A DNA stretch of 64,000 bases. Origin: UBA1715 sp964346725 (GTDB taxonomy: Bacteria; Bacteroidota; Bacteroidia; Bacteroidales; UBA1715). The stretch lies in assembly GCA_964346725.1 (NCBI GenBank), contig CAYFVM010000004.1, forward strand, positions 1 to 64,000, in the 5' to 3' direction. Below, one piece after another: positions 20,832 to 31,188 of this stretch (positions are counted from its first letter, which is position 1; every line of letters starts with the position of its first letter). The position numbers were made by a program, and so were the translations under genes. Under the pieces are notes generated by a model, which did not search any database, was not told the origin of the DNA, and was given only the letters and a program-made list of their open reading frames with translations.

Positions 20832-20888
20832 AACCTTACACTACACAATCAAATATACTACTTTTTGGAAACGAAGTCAACAAAAAAT

Positions 20889-20923
20889 AAAAAAAAGAGG
20901 TTGCTTTTTTAGGGCAACCTCTT
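20889..20923 (-). terminator. Terminator of the giant GH8 gene
   Basis: On the minus strand, AAGAGGTTGC pairs perfectly with GCAACCTCTT across a 9-base loop and is followed by a run of eight T. It lies 23 bases past the GH8 gene stop. Confidence 0.85.
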
Positions 20924-20945
20924 CCTTTAGATGAATTTATATTTC

Positions 20946-23900
20946 TTACTTGATAAATCCTTTAACTATCACGCCATCGGCAGTTTCTATTACTACCTTG
21001 TACATGCCTTGTGCGAAACTTGAAGTATTGATCTCCCAGCTATCACCAAATGCTTCTTCTTGAGCAACTACTTTACCAGTAGCTGATACTACTTTAACAG
21101 AAACTAGGTTGTTTGCTTCAATTGTTACATAATTTGTAACCGTTGTAGGATAAACCTTTGCCTCTATAGTAGCAACCTCGTCAATAGCAACATTAGGCTC
21201 TTCAGTTGGAACTTCACCCATAGCAACTATAGCATTGTATAAAATTCTAGCTGCTTCATCAACTTCTTCTTGTGTTGCATAATCTTCATAACGAACATTC
21301 TGAGCTTCAGTCCATGCATCTTTGAATTCGTTGAACACAATTGGTGAAATTTTACCTTTACCCCAACCAATTATGATAGTTGAATCAAGTACTTTTTGAT
21401 AAACTGAATATGCACCCCAAACTTCATCATCAATCAAACGGATTAAGTATTCTTTGTCAGCTTTTACCGGAGTTACGGTTACTGTAATCGTCGCTGTTAC
21501 TCCATCTTGAGGAGCTGTGATAGTTACAGTAGTTGAACCTTCAGCAATTGTACTGATATTTCCGCTTGCGTCAACACTGATAATTGAGTTGTCTGCAGGC
21601 ACATACGTTAACGTTTTGTATGTTGCATTAACCGGAGCAATAGATGCTTTGATAGTTGCAGTAGAGCCAATTTCCAATGTTACGTTCGATGCTGTAATTG
21701 TTTGTACAGGAATTGTTGTAACGTAGATATTACTTACACTACTTATACCTGAGCCATCATTTGCTGTAGCAGTAATGGTTACAAGACCACCCTTAAGAGC
21801 TGTTACAAGACCGGTAGCCGATACTGTAGCTACTGTAGGATCACTTGAAGTCCAAGAAACTGTCTTGTTAGTCGCAGTTGTTTCTCCAACTACAGCTGAC
21901 AATTGTGACACACCACCAACCATCATACTTTGAGGTCCGTTTATTGTAATATTCTTAACTAACTCTGTAACATTTACTGTTACTTCTGCAAGAACATTAG
22001 GATTAGAATTAGATCGGATAGTTAATGTAGCAGAACCTCCTTGGATACCCACAATTGTGATAGTACCATCTCCATTATCAGTGTATGAGAATACACTTGT
22101 ATTTGCATATACAGTAATATCTTTTTGTGTCGTATTAGCAGGTAGATAGCTTACAGTAATTGTTTTTCCTACTATGTCACCAACTTTAACTTCTACTGTT
22201 GTAACAGAAGGAACAATATTCGTTACTGCAATAGTTTGAGCGATAACAGATACAGCACATTCATTTGACTCTACTCCACCAGCATCCGTTGCTGTTGCAA
22301 CTACTACGAATGAATCACCAGGATTTCCGTTTACAGTGATCAAACCAGTAGCAGCATCAATAGTAGCACCACTTCCTGATTTAATTGACCATACTACAGT
22401 CTTGTTATCAGCATTTGAAGTAATTGTCTTAACTGCCATAGCCTTAGTAGAACCTACTTCTAATGTAAGAGCATTATCAATAACAATTTCTTTTACAAGG
22501 ATAAGATCTTTCTTTATAGAAACTACTTGTGAAGCTGTTTTACTCGTTCCATCAGTGCCTGTAACAACTACCCTCACTGTTACAGTCTTATCAAGAGTTA
22601 CAGCAGCAGGAATTCCTTTTAATACACCGGATGTTGAAACCGTTGCGTATGAAGAACCTTGAGTAATACTCCAAACTGTAGTAGCAACCGTTGCAGTTCC
22701 TGGATTTATTGTAATCAAATTTGATAAATCCAATTCTTCAGATGCATAGATTGAGTATGGATCTGTGTTAAATGTAACACTTGTTACAGGAATTGATTCT
22801 GCAATAATTGTTACAGTCTCAGTACCAGTTACACCTGAAGCATCGTTTGCTGTTGCAACTACGGTGAAAGATGAACCTGGAGTTCCTGTTACTGTAATTA
22901 CTCCAGTAGTAGGAACTATTGTAGCACCAGTACCTTGAATTGACCAAGTGTAGGTCATGTCATCAGCATTAGCAGGAAGTACTTCTGCTGTTGCAGAATA
23001 TGTCTTGTTCTGTTCCATAGAAGTTGGACATGTAACTGTAATGCTCGTAACAGGAATTACACCCTTCAAGATGGTTACTGTTTGTGATGCAACTTTTGTT
23101 ACTCCTCCAGCTGTTATTGTAGCTTTTACAGTAATTGTTTTATCAGCAGTAAGACCAGTTTCAGCAGTTAATAAACCTTCAGTAGATATGGTAGTTGTAG
23201 TAGATCCTTCAACTGACCATACACATATAGGACTAGAAGGCTCTTCAGGAGTCATGGTTACGTATGACGAGAAGTCAAGCGTTCCTCCTTCTGCCACTGT
23301 AGTTGGAGTTCCTGTTTTGAATGCTGCTCCTGTAATTGGAACGATTGCTGCATTTACTGTTACCTCACAAGAAGCAGACATTCCAGCAGTATATGCAGAA
23401 CTTACAGTAATTGTTGCAGTACCCGGTCCAACGGCAGTTACATTACCATTAACATCTACAGTTGCAACATCATTATCACTTGATATCCAAGTAACTTCTT
23501 GGTTGCTCGTACCTGTTGATGGTGTCAATGTTTTAGTCAATTGGTATGTTGGATCGCCAACAGTCAATGTCAATGTAGGAAGAGATATTGTAATGTCTGT
23601 AATATCGGGATCACTACAATCTTCTATTTTAATTGTTTGAGGAGTAGCCTCACCAACACAACCATTTTCATCTGTATAGCTATATCCAATTACAAATGTT
23701 CCTTCTCCCAATGTTTGAGGAACAAATGATGTAGCTGTATTTCCTGCAATTGTAAAATCTCCACCTGACAAATCTGCTGTCAATGAAACTGTTGCAGCAG
23801 AACTTGAGCAGTATGTAAGTGCATTTGTAATTGTAGGTACTGGCAATGCATTTACTGTTAAGGTTGCTGAAGCAGGTAATGAAACACATCCGTTGATAGT

Positions 23901-26900
23901 TTGAGTAACAGTGTATGTGTAATCTTTAGCTGTAGTTACATCTGAAACAACTTGTGTTACAGCAGTTCCCTTTGGAGAACTATTAGCATCATACCATTGC
24001 AATGTTGCACCTGTACTTACAATTGCCTCTACAATGTATTCACTTGTATTTCCTATACATGCTTCTGTAGGATTTACAGTAGGAGCAGCAGGAGTTTCTT
24101 TTATTGTATACACTACTGGAGTAAAATCTGAAGTACATCCATTTACAACTTGATTTACATAGAATGTTGTTGTTTTTGTTAAAGAACTTGGAGTATACGA
24201 TTTAACTGCCGTAGCCAAAGCAGCACCTGCTTGATCAGCATACCAATTTGATGATTCTGTAGTAGTCATTGCAACAAATGCAGCACCCGCACAAGAAGAA
24301 GCGCCTACAGCTGTTGGAGCAACTGGTTTAGCTATTACATCAACTACGACACTTGCTCTAGGTCCTTCACAACCATCTGTTTGTGAAGCATAATAAGTTC
24401 CAGCTGCAGTTGGAGTGTATGTTGCACTCGTTCCTAAAGTATTTCCGCCTGTTATAGCATCATACCATGTATATGCTGTTCCTGTTCCTGAAGCTGTTAA
24501 TGTTGGGAATGTTTCGCCTTCACAAATTGCATCTACTTCAGCAATTGTTGGAGCTACCGTAGTACATCCGGTTACAGTTAAAGTAACTGCACTTCTGCTA
24601 CTTTCACATCCACTTTCAGTATTGCTTACATAATATGTATATACATTTTCTGCAGCTGTTGAAATGCTAGGAGTATATGTAGCACCTGTTGCCAACGATG
24701 TTGTTGTAGTTGCATCAGCATACCAAGTAATTGTTCCTGATGCACTAGCTGACAATGCAGGAACAACAGCACCCAACTCTACAGTTTTTGGAGTTACAGT
24801 AGGAGCCGTTGCTTTTGTTACAACAATTGTAACAGCATCACTTGCTGAGCAACCTGCTGCAGTTTCAGTATATGTAATTTCATAATTACCTGCAGTAGTT
24901 GATGAAAATGAAGTACCACTTACACCTGTACCACCCCATGTTCCAGTTGTAGGAGTTAAAGCAACCGCCACACCAGCACAAGCTGTAGTAGGAACACTAG
25001 ACAAGTCAATAGAAGGAGTTGCATTTACTGTAACTGCTGTAGTTGCAGAACCTGAACATCCTTTTACTAAAACAGTATATTCTACATTATGAGATGCAGC
25101 ACTTAGTGTTGAAGGGTCTAATTGTGTTGCTGCAGTTCCATCAATTGTGAAAGAACCACCGGTTGGTGATGCGCTTAATGCAACTGCCGCATCATCACTA
25201 CAATAAGTAGCCTCTAAACCACTAATAATTGGTGTAGGATTTTCTGTTACTGTTATTTCAGCTGTTTTTTCTACTGTACATGCACCACTTACATAGGTAT
25301 ATTTAACAACTGCAGAACCGCTTGCTGGGCTGAATGCTGAACCACTCAAACCTGCTGCTCCAGAACCCGTTGCTGACCATGTACCACCTGCAGGAGTTGC
25401 TTCCAATGTTTGTGCGGCATCGTTAGCACACATTGCTTCATCTACCGTAATGCTCACAGCAGGAGCAGCACTAATTGTTACAGTTTTTGTATCTGTCCCA
25501 AAACAGCTACCTGAACCCAAAGTAGCTACTACAGTATGGTTACCTGTTGTTAAACTAGCAAGATCTAATGTAGTTGCAGCAACACCATCAACAGTAAATG
25601 TTGCACCTGTAGGGGTTGATTTCAAAGCGACTACCTGACTTGAAGCACAATAAGATGTTTCCAAACCTGAAATAGAAACAGTAGGTGCAGTTGTCGAACT
25701 TGTAGTTACTTCTACTGCCGTTGTACCTTCGCAACCATTTTCATATTTAGTTACGTAATATGTAGTCAACAAATCCTCTATAGCAACATCAAATGAATTC
25801 CCTGAATGTAAAGGCGTTTGTTCTTCAACTTCATATGGATCCCACTTATACCACCTAGCTTCTGTAGTTGGGTTAGTAAAAGATGCTGTCAATGTCATTG
25901 TTGTAGCACTTGAACAATATGACTGAGAAGGATTTACTTCAGTAACTGTAGGGGCAGCTGTTCCACATAGTACATTAACAGTCAAATTGTTTGAAGTTTT
26001 ACCATTCGCACTTGTTGCTGTAATTTTTGCTGTTCCAACACTGACACCATTTATTGTAATGGTATTTGTTGATGAATTGTACGATACAGTAGCTACTGCA
26101 TCATTTGAAGAAGTAAACGTTATTCCAGGTGTGGTTGCATTACTTGGATTAATGGTCAATGTTACAGCTCCTTCTGAAGTAGCATTTGTATTTACGGTTA
26201 AAGTTGAAGGTGACAATGCTAATGATATTACGTCAATTGCCGTTACTTCAATATCAAACGTACCAAAAATACTCGCATCAACCGCACTTTTTGCAGTAAT
26301 TCTAACTGTTCCTAATTTTGATAACGCAGTTACTTTACCATTTGCGTCAACCGTTGCAACAGTTGCATCGCTCGTAGACCAAATTACTGATTTATTATCA
26401 GTTGTTGCCGGAAGAACTGTAGCTGTCAACGTTTGTGTACTAGACATTTGCATAGTAGCATTACCAGCTACTGAAACTGAGGTCGGTTTTTGAACAATTG
26501 TAACAGTAATTTGAGTTGAAACAGTCGAGCCATTTGGATCAGAACCATTTGCAGTCAATGTAATTGGAATTCCAACGCCTGCTGAACTTTTTGCTCCGGT
26601 AACTGTTATTGTTCCTGAACCAGCAGAGTTTTGTGCAGCATTATAAGATACGGTTGCATAATCGCCCATGCCTGTAATATCCAATGTTTGATCGGCAGCA
26701 TCGGCAGCATCAAATGTGATTGTGAAACTAGCAGAATCTCCAACATTAATTGTTTTAGCAGAATAATCGAGGTTTAATCCTGTAACATAAGAAGCACTTT
26801 GTGTGATTGTTATTCTTTGTGATGGACCAACTAACTCTGTTCCTGAAACTATATATACATAATAATATCCTTCAGCAGCACCTGTGGTTGCAAGACTTCC

Positions 26901-29900
26901 TGATATACCAGAAATTACTCTGCTTGATGTTGCAACTGTTGCAATATTTGCTAATGTAACTGCCTCATTGCTATTAACTAAATATGCCGTACAAGCACGA
27001 GATACGATTGCTGTTATAGAATTACCAGACTCTGTTTCAAGAGGACTAACTGAAACTATTGTCAAAGCAACATCAGCAACTGTAATACCTGCGGTTGGCA
27101 CTACTTCAGAAATATTTCCTGAAGGGTCTACAGCAATAAATTGGAATGACTTCCCTACAGTTAACTTAGCAGTATATGACTCCATTGATTTAACTATAGA
27201 CTCCCCTCCAGTTACAGCAAAACTATACAACGCATTCGTTGCAATTTTTGCCTCTGTAGATACATCTGCTCCTTTGGGGACAATATACACTGTAGCATCT
27301 TCGCTTACTGTTATTGAAAACGAGGCATCTTGTGCAATTTCTTTCAAATTGTAGTATTCGGTAATAATAGGAGCTGTTACGTCATTAATAGTAATAGGAA
27401 CTTTCATTGAAATTGCTCCTGCTATTGGATCATATGCATATGCATAGAAGAATCCATATCCTATTCCGGTTAAATCGATTGTTGCAGGAACATCAGCAGA
27501 ACACTCAACCTTTACACCTGTTCCGTTTACTGCTGCTGTTTCAAAATAGTTATACTGAGGAGTAGTTTCAAATGGTACTACATAAATATAACCATCAGCA
27601 CTACTTGTTCCTACTATTGATGAGTTTTCTGCAACGCCAACTGTTTGATTTGTCGCATTTGGTGTTACATCGGTCAATGTAAGTGCACTACCAAGCGAGA
27701 TATAATCAAACTGGATTGTAGCCTTAGGCAATATTGGTTCATAAGCAGCATTTTCACCCGTACGGAAATAAATCAAGGCTTGATATATATTGGTGCGGTC
27801 TACCTCACCTGGAGATTCCCCATATGTATTAAACAAAGTAGAGCTTAGGTCGAATGTATATTCATGCCATCCTGGTGTTGTAGCTAAAGTTTGCCATGAC
27901 ATACCGTCAGAAGAACGATCATTAATATAATCTTTCAGATCTACTCTACATTGTAGAGTAGAAACGGTACCTGAAGCTATTTTATACTTAAAACTAACGG
28001 TTTCCTTCCCCGTCAAATCCATAACAACGTGAGAATCATTTGCTCCTGAAGAATATGTTACAATTGTAGGAGCACTCCATGCTTCTTTACCATCATATGT
28101 AACCGATATTAATGAATTAGTAGCATCTTCATCACCTATCACTACGTGACCTTCTTCATCGCCACCCAAATTCAATGTAATATAATCGGTTGCGTCAGCA
28201 AAGTCATCGTACCAACCTGTTGCTACAGTAATGCCAATCAAATTAGCTAGAGTGACAGTACCTGCTGAACAAGTACGACCATCAAGTGATTTTAAATTTG
28301 TCGTTACTGATGCTGTTACTACTGAGGAACTTGACTCTATTGGATCTGTAAGTGTTAGAACCAATACCGATGCATCACCTGTTTTAGTTTCTATCTTACT
28401 AATAGTTTTTGCTGTTGTTCCTTCTTTTACTGTAATATATGAAAGAGCACTAGGAACTTTCATACCTGTAGTAAAACGAAGTTCTACTTGATAGCCATCG
28501 TATGAAACCTTTCCACTTTGTGCTTCTACAGTTGGTGCAGGAGGACAAATTGAAAAATCATCAAAGTAGAATTCCAATGCAGAAGAACCATCTGCTGCAT
28601 TTTGACCTGAAGCTTGAACAACAATCATATCATACACTTGCGAAGCAGGAGTGTTGTATGTTTTTGAGATATCTACCCATTGACCTACAGTTAATTCACT
28701 TGCTGGTATGGTTATTACTCTTTCATCACTATCATAATAACTACCAGAAGTAGATTCAGTATAATTTGAGAATTTAATAAGAATACTTTCATTATTCGCA
28801 TTACTCTTAACATATACCCTACAATTCACGGTTGATTGAGCAGTAGTAAATGCCGCTGTAAAATTTGATAAATTAGCAGCTGCAAGTTGACAACGAGCTG
28901 CACCATACTCTACGCTTGTTCCTTTAAAAGACATACAAGTGTTGTTAGCATCTGTTGGATCTGTTGCGGCATTGGACCAAATAACAGCACCTGTCCAACC
29001 AGCAGCCAAACCAGTGTTGTCTATTACACCATCGTTAAGAGTGTAGCAATCAACACTCATATAATAGTTTTGAACCGGAGCATTAGTAAATGCTTTTGAT
29101 TTTTTAGTACCGGTAGAAGAGGTAATTGAAGTTCCACCAAAACTAATTGTCACTTCTTGTGTCGATGAAGTTAGGTATGAACTCTCCGCCAATTTTAATA
29201 CGACAACCGTAGCATCGTCAGCACTCAAAGCAATAGATTCTATTGTTGCAGAATTCCCATCTACTTTTACACTAAAATCACTCTTGTTTAGTGTTGATGC
29301 ATTTATTTCCTTACTCCATTGTACATTCACATACATACCATATATGTCCGTATAGCGAGCTATCGGATACGGTTCCATACTTGTAATAAGGTTGGTTACC
29401 TCCAAGTCTGTAAATGAAGTGGCATATGCATTATCATCAGATTTGATTGCATTACTACAATTATAATCAAGAGTTATATATGGTTCAGAGATTTCTTGAG
29501 TAAGATTAAGTTGTAATATTGTGTATTTCCCATTTACATCAGCAATACGAGAAACACTACTAACCGATATGGATGTTGCTGTAGCATCATCTGTCGTAGC
29601 ATATGTCTTTATCTTCCAGCAATTTGTAGAAGTACTAAGACCTGTAAGCGACATTGCTTTCGACATTGTAAGATATACTACAGATCCATCACTATTGGTC
29701 TCGGCTGATTTTGCAACTGGCAACATATCCCAAAAGTTCGGCATATTACCTGTAATACAGAGCATAAACAAAAGTTGTGTAGTATGAGTATAGTATGCAC
29801 CATAGTAGTCAGTTGCAGAACCACGTTCCCAACATTTTTTTAAATAATCACTATTACTTGGATTAACCATTGCCCCCATAGAAAGACCTCCACTCCATGC

Positions 29901-30977
29901 CGAGCTATGACTAGTTCCCCAAGAAGAAAGAGAACCACCTAAGCCACCTGTTCCCGCAGTCCCGTTAAGCTCATAACCATCAACAATACCTGAAGGGTCT
30001 GAATATTTTCCTTTACACCATGTTGTAATGGTATTTGCAATGTCATATGCATCTGCATCACCATACCAAGCATAAGTTTGAGCCATACGCCAAGGAATAC
30101 GAAGAGCGTCATACCCAAAAATTGATTCAAATTTAGAATCAATCAAACCCGAAAGATATGACCCATTCTCGTAACACCAATCAGGAATCAAGCCTGTAGA
30201 AGTATTGCGAGATTTTTTCATCAAGTTATAAGAATTTGTTATAACTGTCTCCCAATCGCGATCTGTCCATCCTGATTCTGTTGATTCAACCGCATCAAAC
30301 AAATGCAATGCATTCAAAATGAAATAGCATGGATTTTTATAGTTATCAAAAGCATCACCAGGTTTGATATATTTGTTAGCGTTTATTTCATATGCCCAAA
30401 TATTGCCAATAAGGGTCTTTGCTTCCGACAAGTAATTGATAGTACCAGAACTTCCCCATTGTTTGTGAGCCATCAACAATGCTTGTGCGGCATCAAGTTC
30501 CGCATCGGTAGCACCATTGGCATTGCCAGTACCCGCAGTAACGTTACCGGTAAAGGCATTTACTTTCCAATTCATTAAACCATGCTGGTTGGAATTGAGT
30601 TTGTAATAATTCCACAACTTGTCAAATTCATCTTGAGTACTATTAGTAGCGTTATCCATATACACGAAGATAAGCATACCATATGCAATTCCTTCAGATA
30701 CAGTATTAGTACCATTTTCTCCACTCTGTATGAATTTGATTCGAGCATAATTTCCACTCTCCGTGTAATACGTTGATTTCCAAGTCGTATAAAGACTTTG
30801 AAGAGTAGACTGAACATTGGCACCCGTGTAGATAATCCCATTCGGATACTGATAATTTTGAGGGAATGGATAGTTTCCTGCCGAAGCGAAACCAGCACAC
30901 CCTAGGATTGTTACCCAAAGTAACAGTAGGTGTTTCCACCAACATCCTTTTGTTTTTGAAATCTCTGTGTGTTTCAT
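20946..30977 (-). CDS. GH8 glycoside hydrolase fused to many Ig-like/Big_2 modules with T9SS sorting tail (about 3343 aa)
   Basis: The ATG at 30977 ('MKHTEISKTKGCWWKHLLLL') starts a long signal peptide ending GFASA; the ATG 27 bases earlier is less likely. Residues about 35-420 form a GH8 (cellulase/chitosanase/xylanase family) domain. Its acidic residues are Glu95 in TVSEGIAYGM, Asp158 in GATDAELDAAQAL and Asp290 in FGYDALRIPWR, matching the general acid, the conserved Asp and the base of the family. Then come SwmB/Ig-like and carbohydrate-binding-like beta-sandwich segments (to about residue 1300), Big_2 repeats ('SDATVATVDANGKVTA'), a block of cysteine-bearing PKD-like repeats (about 1750-2330), and a second Big_2 block to about residue 3190. 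The last 75 residues form a type-A T9SS tail ending VKGFIK. It probably acts on beta-1,4-linked polysaccharide at the cell surface; the substrate cannot be read from sequence. Confidence 0.88.
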   Translation of the reverse strand: MKHTEISKTKGCWWKHLLLLWVTILGCAGFASAGNYPFPQNYQYPNGIIYTGANVQSTLQSLYTTWKSTYYTESGNYARIKFIQSGENGTNTVSEGIAYGMLIFVYMDNATNSTQDEFDKLWNYYKLNSNQHGLMNWKVNAFTGNVTAGTGNANGATDAELDAAQALLMAHKQWGSSGTINYLSEAKTLIGNIWAYEINANKYIKPGDAFDNYKNPCYFILNALHLFDAVESTESGWTDRDWETVITNSYNLMKKSRNTSTGLIPDWCYENGSYLSGLIDSKFESIFGYDALRIPWRMAQTYAWYGDADAYDIANTITTWCKGKYSDPSGIVDGYELNGTAGTGGLGGSLSSWGTSHSSAWSGGLSMGAMVNPSNSDYLKKCWERGSATDYYGAYYTHTTQLLFMLCITGNMPNFWDMLPVAKSAETNSDGSVVYLTMSKAMSLTGLSTSTNCWKIKTYATTDDATATSISVSSVSRIADVNGKYTILQLNLTQEISEPYITLDYNCSNAIKSDDNAYATSFTDLEVTNLITSMEPYPIARYTDIYGMYVNVQWSKEINASTLNKSDFSVKVDGNSATIESIALSADDATVVVLKLAESSYLTSSTQEVTISFGGTSITSSTGTKKSKAFTNAPVQNYYMSVDCYTLNDGVIDNTGLAAGWTGAVIWSNAATDPTDANNTCMSFKGTSVEYGAARCQLAAANLSNFTAAFTTAQSTVNCRVYVKSNANNESILIKFSNYTESTSGSYYDSDERVITIPASELTVGQWVDISKTYNTPASQVYDMIVVQASGQNAADGSSALEFYFDDFSICPPAPTVEAQSGKVSYDGYQVELRFTTGMKVPSALSYITVKEGTTAKTISKIETKTGDASVLVLTLTDPIESSSSVVTASVTTNLKSLDGRTCSAGTVTLANLIGITVATGWYDDFADATDYITLNLGGDEEGHVVIGDEDATNSLISVTYDGKEAWSAPTIVTYSSGANDSHVVMDLTGKETVSFKYKIASGTVSTLQCRVDLKDYINDRSSDGMSWQTLATTPGWHEYTFDLSSTLFNTYGESPGEVDRTNIYQALIYFRTGENAAYEPILPKATIQFDYISLGSALTLTDVTPNATNQTVGVAENSSIVGTSSADGYIYVVPFETTPQYNYFETAAVNGTGVKVECSADVPATIDLTGIGYGFFYAYAYDPIAGAISMKVPITINDVTAPIITEYYNLKEIAQDASFSITVSEDATVYIVPKGADVSTEAKIATNALYSFAVTGGESIVKSMESYTAKLTVGKSFQFIAVDPSGNISEVVPTAGITVADVALTIVSVSPLETESGNSITAIVSRACTAYLVNSNEAVTLANIATVATSSRVISGISGSLATTGAAEGYYYVYIVSGTELVGPSQRITITQSASYVTGLNLDYSAKTINVGDSASFTITFDAADAADQTLDITGMGDYATVSYNAAQNSAGSGTITVTGAKSSAGVGIPITLTANGSDPNGSTVSTQITVTIVQKPTSVSVAGNATMQMSSTQTLTATVLPATTDNKSVIWSTSDATVATVDANGKVTALSKLGTVRITAKSAVDASIFGTFDIEVTAIDVISLALSPSTLTVNTNATSEGAVTLTINPSNATTPGITFTSSNDAVATVSYNSSTNTITINGVSVGTAKITATSANGKTSNNLTVNVLCGTAAPTVTEVNPSQSYCSSATTMTLTASFTNPTTEARWYKWDPYEVEEQTPLHSGNSFDVAIEDLLTTYYVTKYENGCEGTTAVEVTTSSTTAPTVSISGLETSYCASSQVVALKSTPTGATFTVDGVAATTLDLASLTTGNHTVVATLGSGSCFGTDTKTVTISAAPAVSITVDEAMCANDAAQTLEATPAGGTWSATGSGAAGLSGSAFSPASGSAVVKYTYVSGACTVEKTAEITVTENPTPIISGLEATYCSDDAAVALSASPTGGSFTIDGTAATQLDPSTLSAASHNVEYTVLVKGCSGSATTAVTVNATPSIDLSSVPTTACAGVAVALTPTTGTWGGTGVSGTSFSSTTAGNYEITYTETAAGCSASDAVTIVVTKATAPTVTPKTVELGAVVPALSASASGTITWYADATTTTSLATGATYTPSISTAAENVYTYYVSNTESGCESSRSAVTLTVTGCTTVAPTIAEVDAICEGETFPTLTASGTGTAYTWYDAITGGNTLGTSATYTPTAAGTYYASQTDGCEGPRASVVVDVIAKPVAPTAVGASSCAGAAFVAMTTTESSNWYADQAGAALATAVKSYTPSSLTKTTTFYVNQVVNGCTSDFTPVVYTIKETPAAPTVNPTEACIGNTSEYIVEAIVSTGATLQWYDANSSPKGTAVTQVVSDVTTAKDYTYTVTQTINGCVSLPASATLTVNALPVPTITNALTYCSSSAATVSLTADLSGGDFTIAGNTATSFVPQTLGEGTFVIGYSYTDENGCVGEATPQTIKIEDCSDPDITDITISLPTLTLTVGDPTYQLTKTLTPSTGTSNQEVTWISSDNDVATVDVNGNVTAVGPGTATITVSSAYTAGMSASCEVTVNAAIVPITGAAFKTGTPTTVAEGGTLDFSSYVTMTPEEPSSPICVWSVEGSTTTTISTEGLLTAETGLTADKTITVKATITAGGVTKVASQTVTILKGVIPVTSITVTCPTSMEQNKTYSATAEVLPANADDMTYTWSIQGTGATIVPTTGVITVTGTPGSSFTVVATANDASGVTGTETVTIIAESIPVTSVTFNTDPYSIYASEELDLSNLITINPGTATVATTVWSITQGSSYATVSTSGVLKGIPAAVTLDKTVTVRVVVTGTDGTSKTASQVVSIKKDLILVKEIVIDNALTLEVGSTKAMAVKTITSNADNKTVVWSIKSGSGATIDAATGLITVNGNPGDSFVVVATATDAGGVESNECAVSVIAQTIAVTNIVPSVTTVEVKVGDIVGKTITVSYLPANTTQKDITVYANTSVFSYTDNGDGTITIVGIQGGSATLTIRSNSNPNVLAEVTVNVTELVKNITINGPQSMMVGGVSQLSAVVGETTATNKTVSWTSSDPTVATVSATGLVTALKGGLVTITATANDGSGISSVSNIYVTTIPVQTITASNVTLEIGSTATIKASIAPVNATYKTLTYVPADNSIISVDASGNISTIAEGSTTVTITAPQDGVTATITVTVTPVKADKEYLIRLIDDEVWGAYSVYQKVLDSTIIIGWGKGKISPIVFNEFKDAWTEAQNVRYEDYATQEEVDEAARILYNAIVAMGEVPTEEPNVAIDEVATIEAKVYPTTVTNYVTIEANNLVSVKVVSATGKVVAQEEAFGDSWEINTSSFAQGMYKVVIETADGVIVKGFIK

Positions 30978-31001
30978 AACTATTTTATTTATTGTTGTTA
31001 A

Positions 31002-31009
31002 CAAATTTA
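31002..31009 (-). promoter_or_regulatory. Candidate -7 box for the giant GH8 gene
   Basis: TAAATTTG on the minus strand fits TAnnTTTG and lies 24 bases before the start. No matching -33 element was seen, so this is only a candidate. Confidence 0.35.
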
Positions 31010-31188
31010 GTGTACAAAATTAAAATAAATTTTCCAATACTTTATGCTAAAGGCTATTTTTCTTTGCCTGATTTTTAGACAAGCAAAGGATATCTAACCC
31101 TACATTAAATAATTAATTTTTGATTTTTGAGGTAATTATTAGCTCTTAGAACATTTTAAGTTGCTTATACATTACTATATATGTATAG

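Noticed and set aside
22957..23640. Plus-strand frames up to 227 codons opposite the giant GH8 gene
   Set aside because: Antisense shadows of repetitive Thr/Val/Ser-rich coding sequence; no promoter or recognisable domain.
31053..31099. CTTTGCCT/AAGCAAAG imperfect hairpin between tamB-like and the GH8 gene
   Set aside because: One mismatch, long loop and no T run; no gene or known RNA motif fits.
31165..31188. TATACAT/ATGTATA inverted repeat just after the tamB-like stop
   Set aside because: Short AT-only arms without a T run; not convincing as a terminator.
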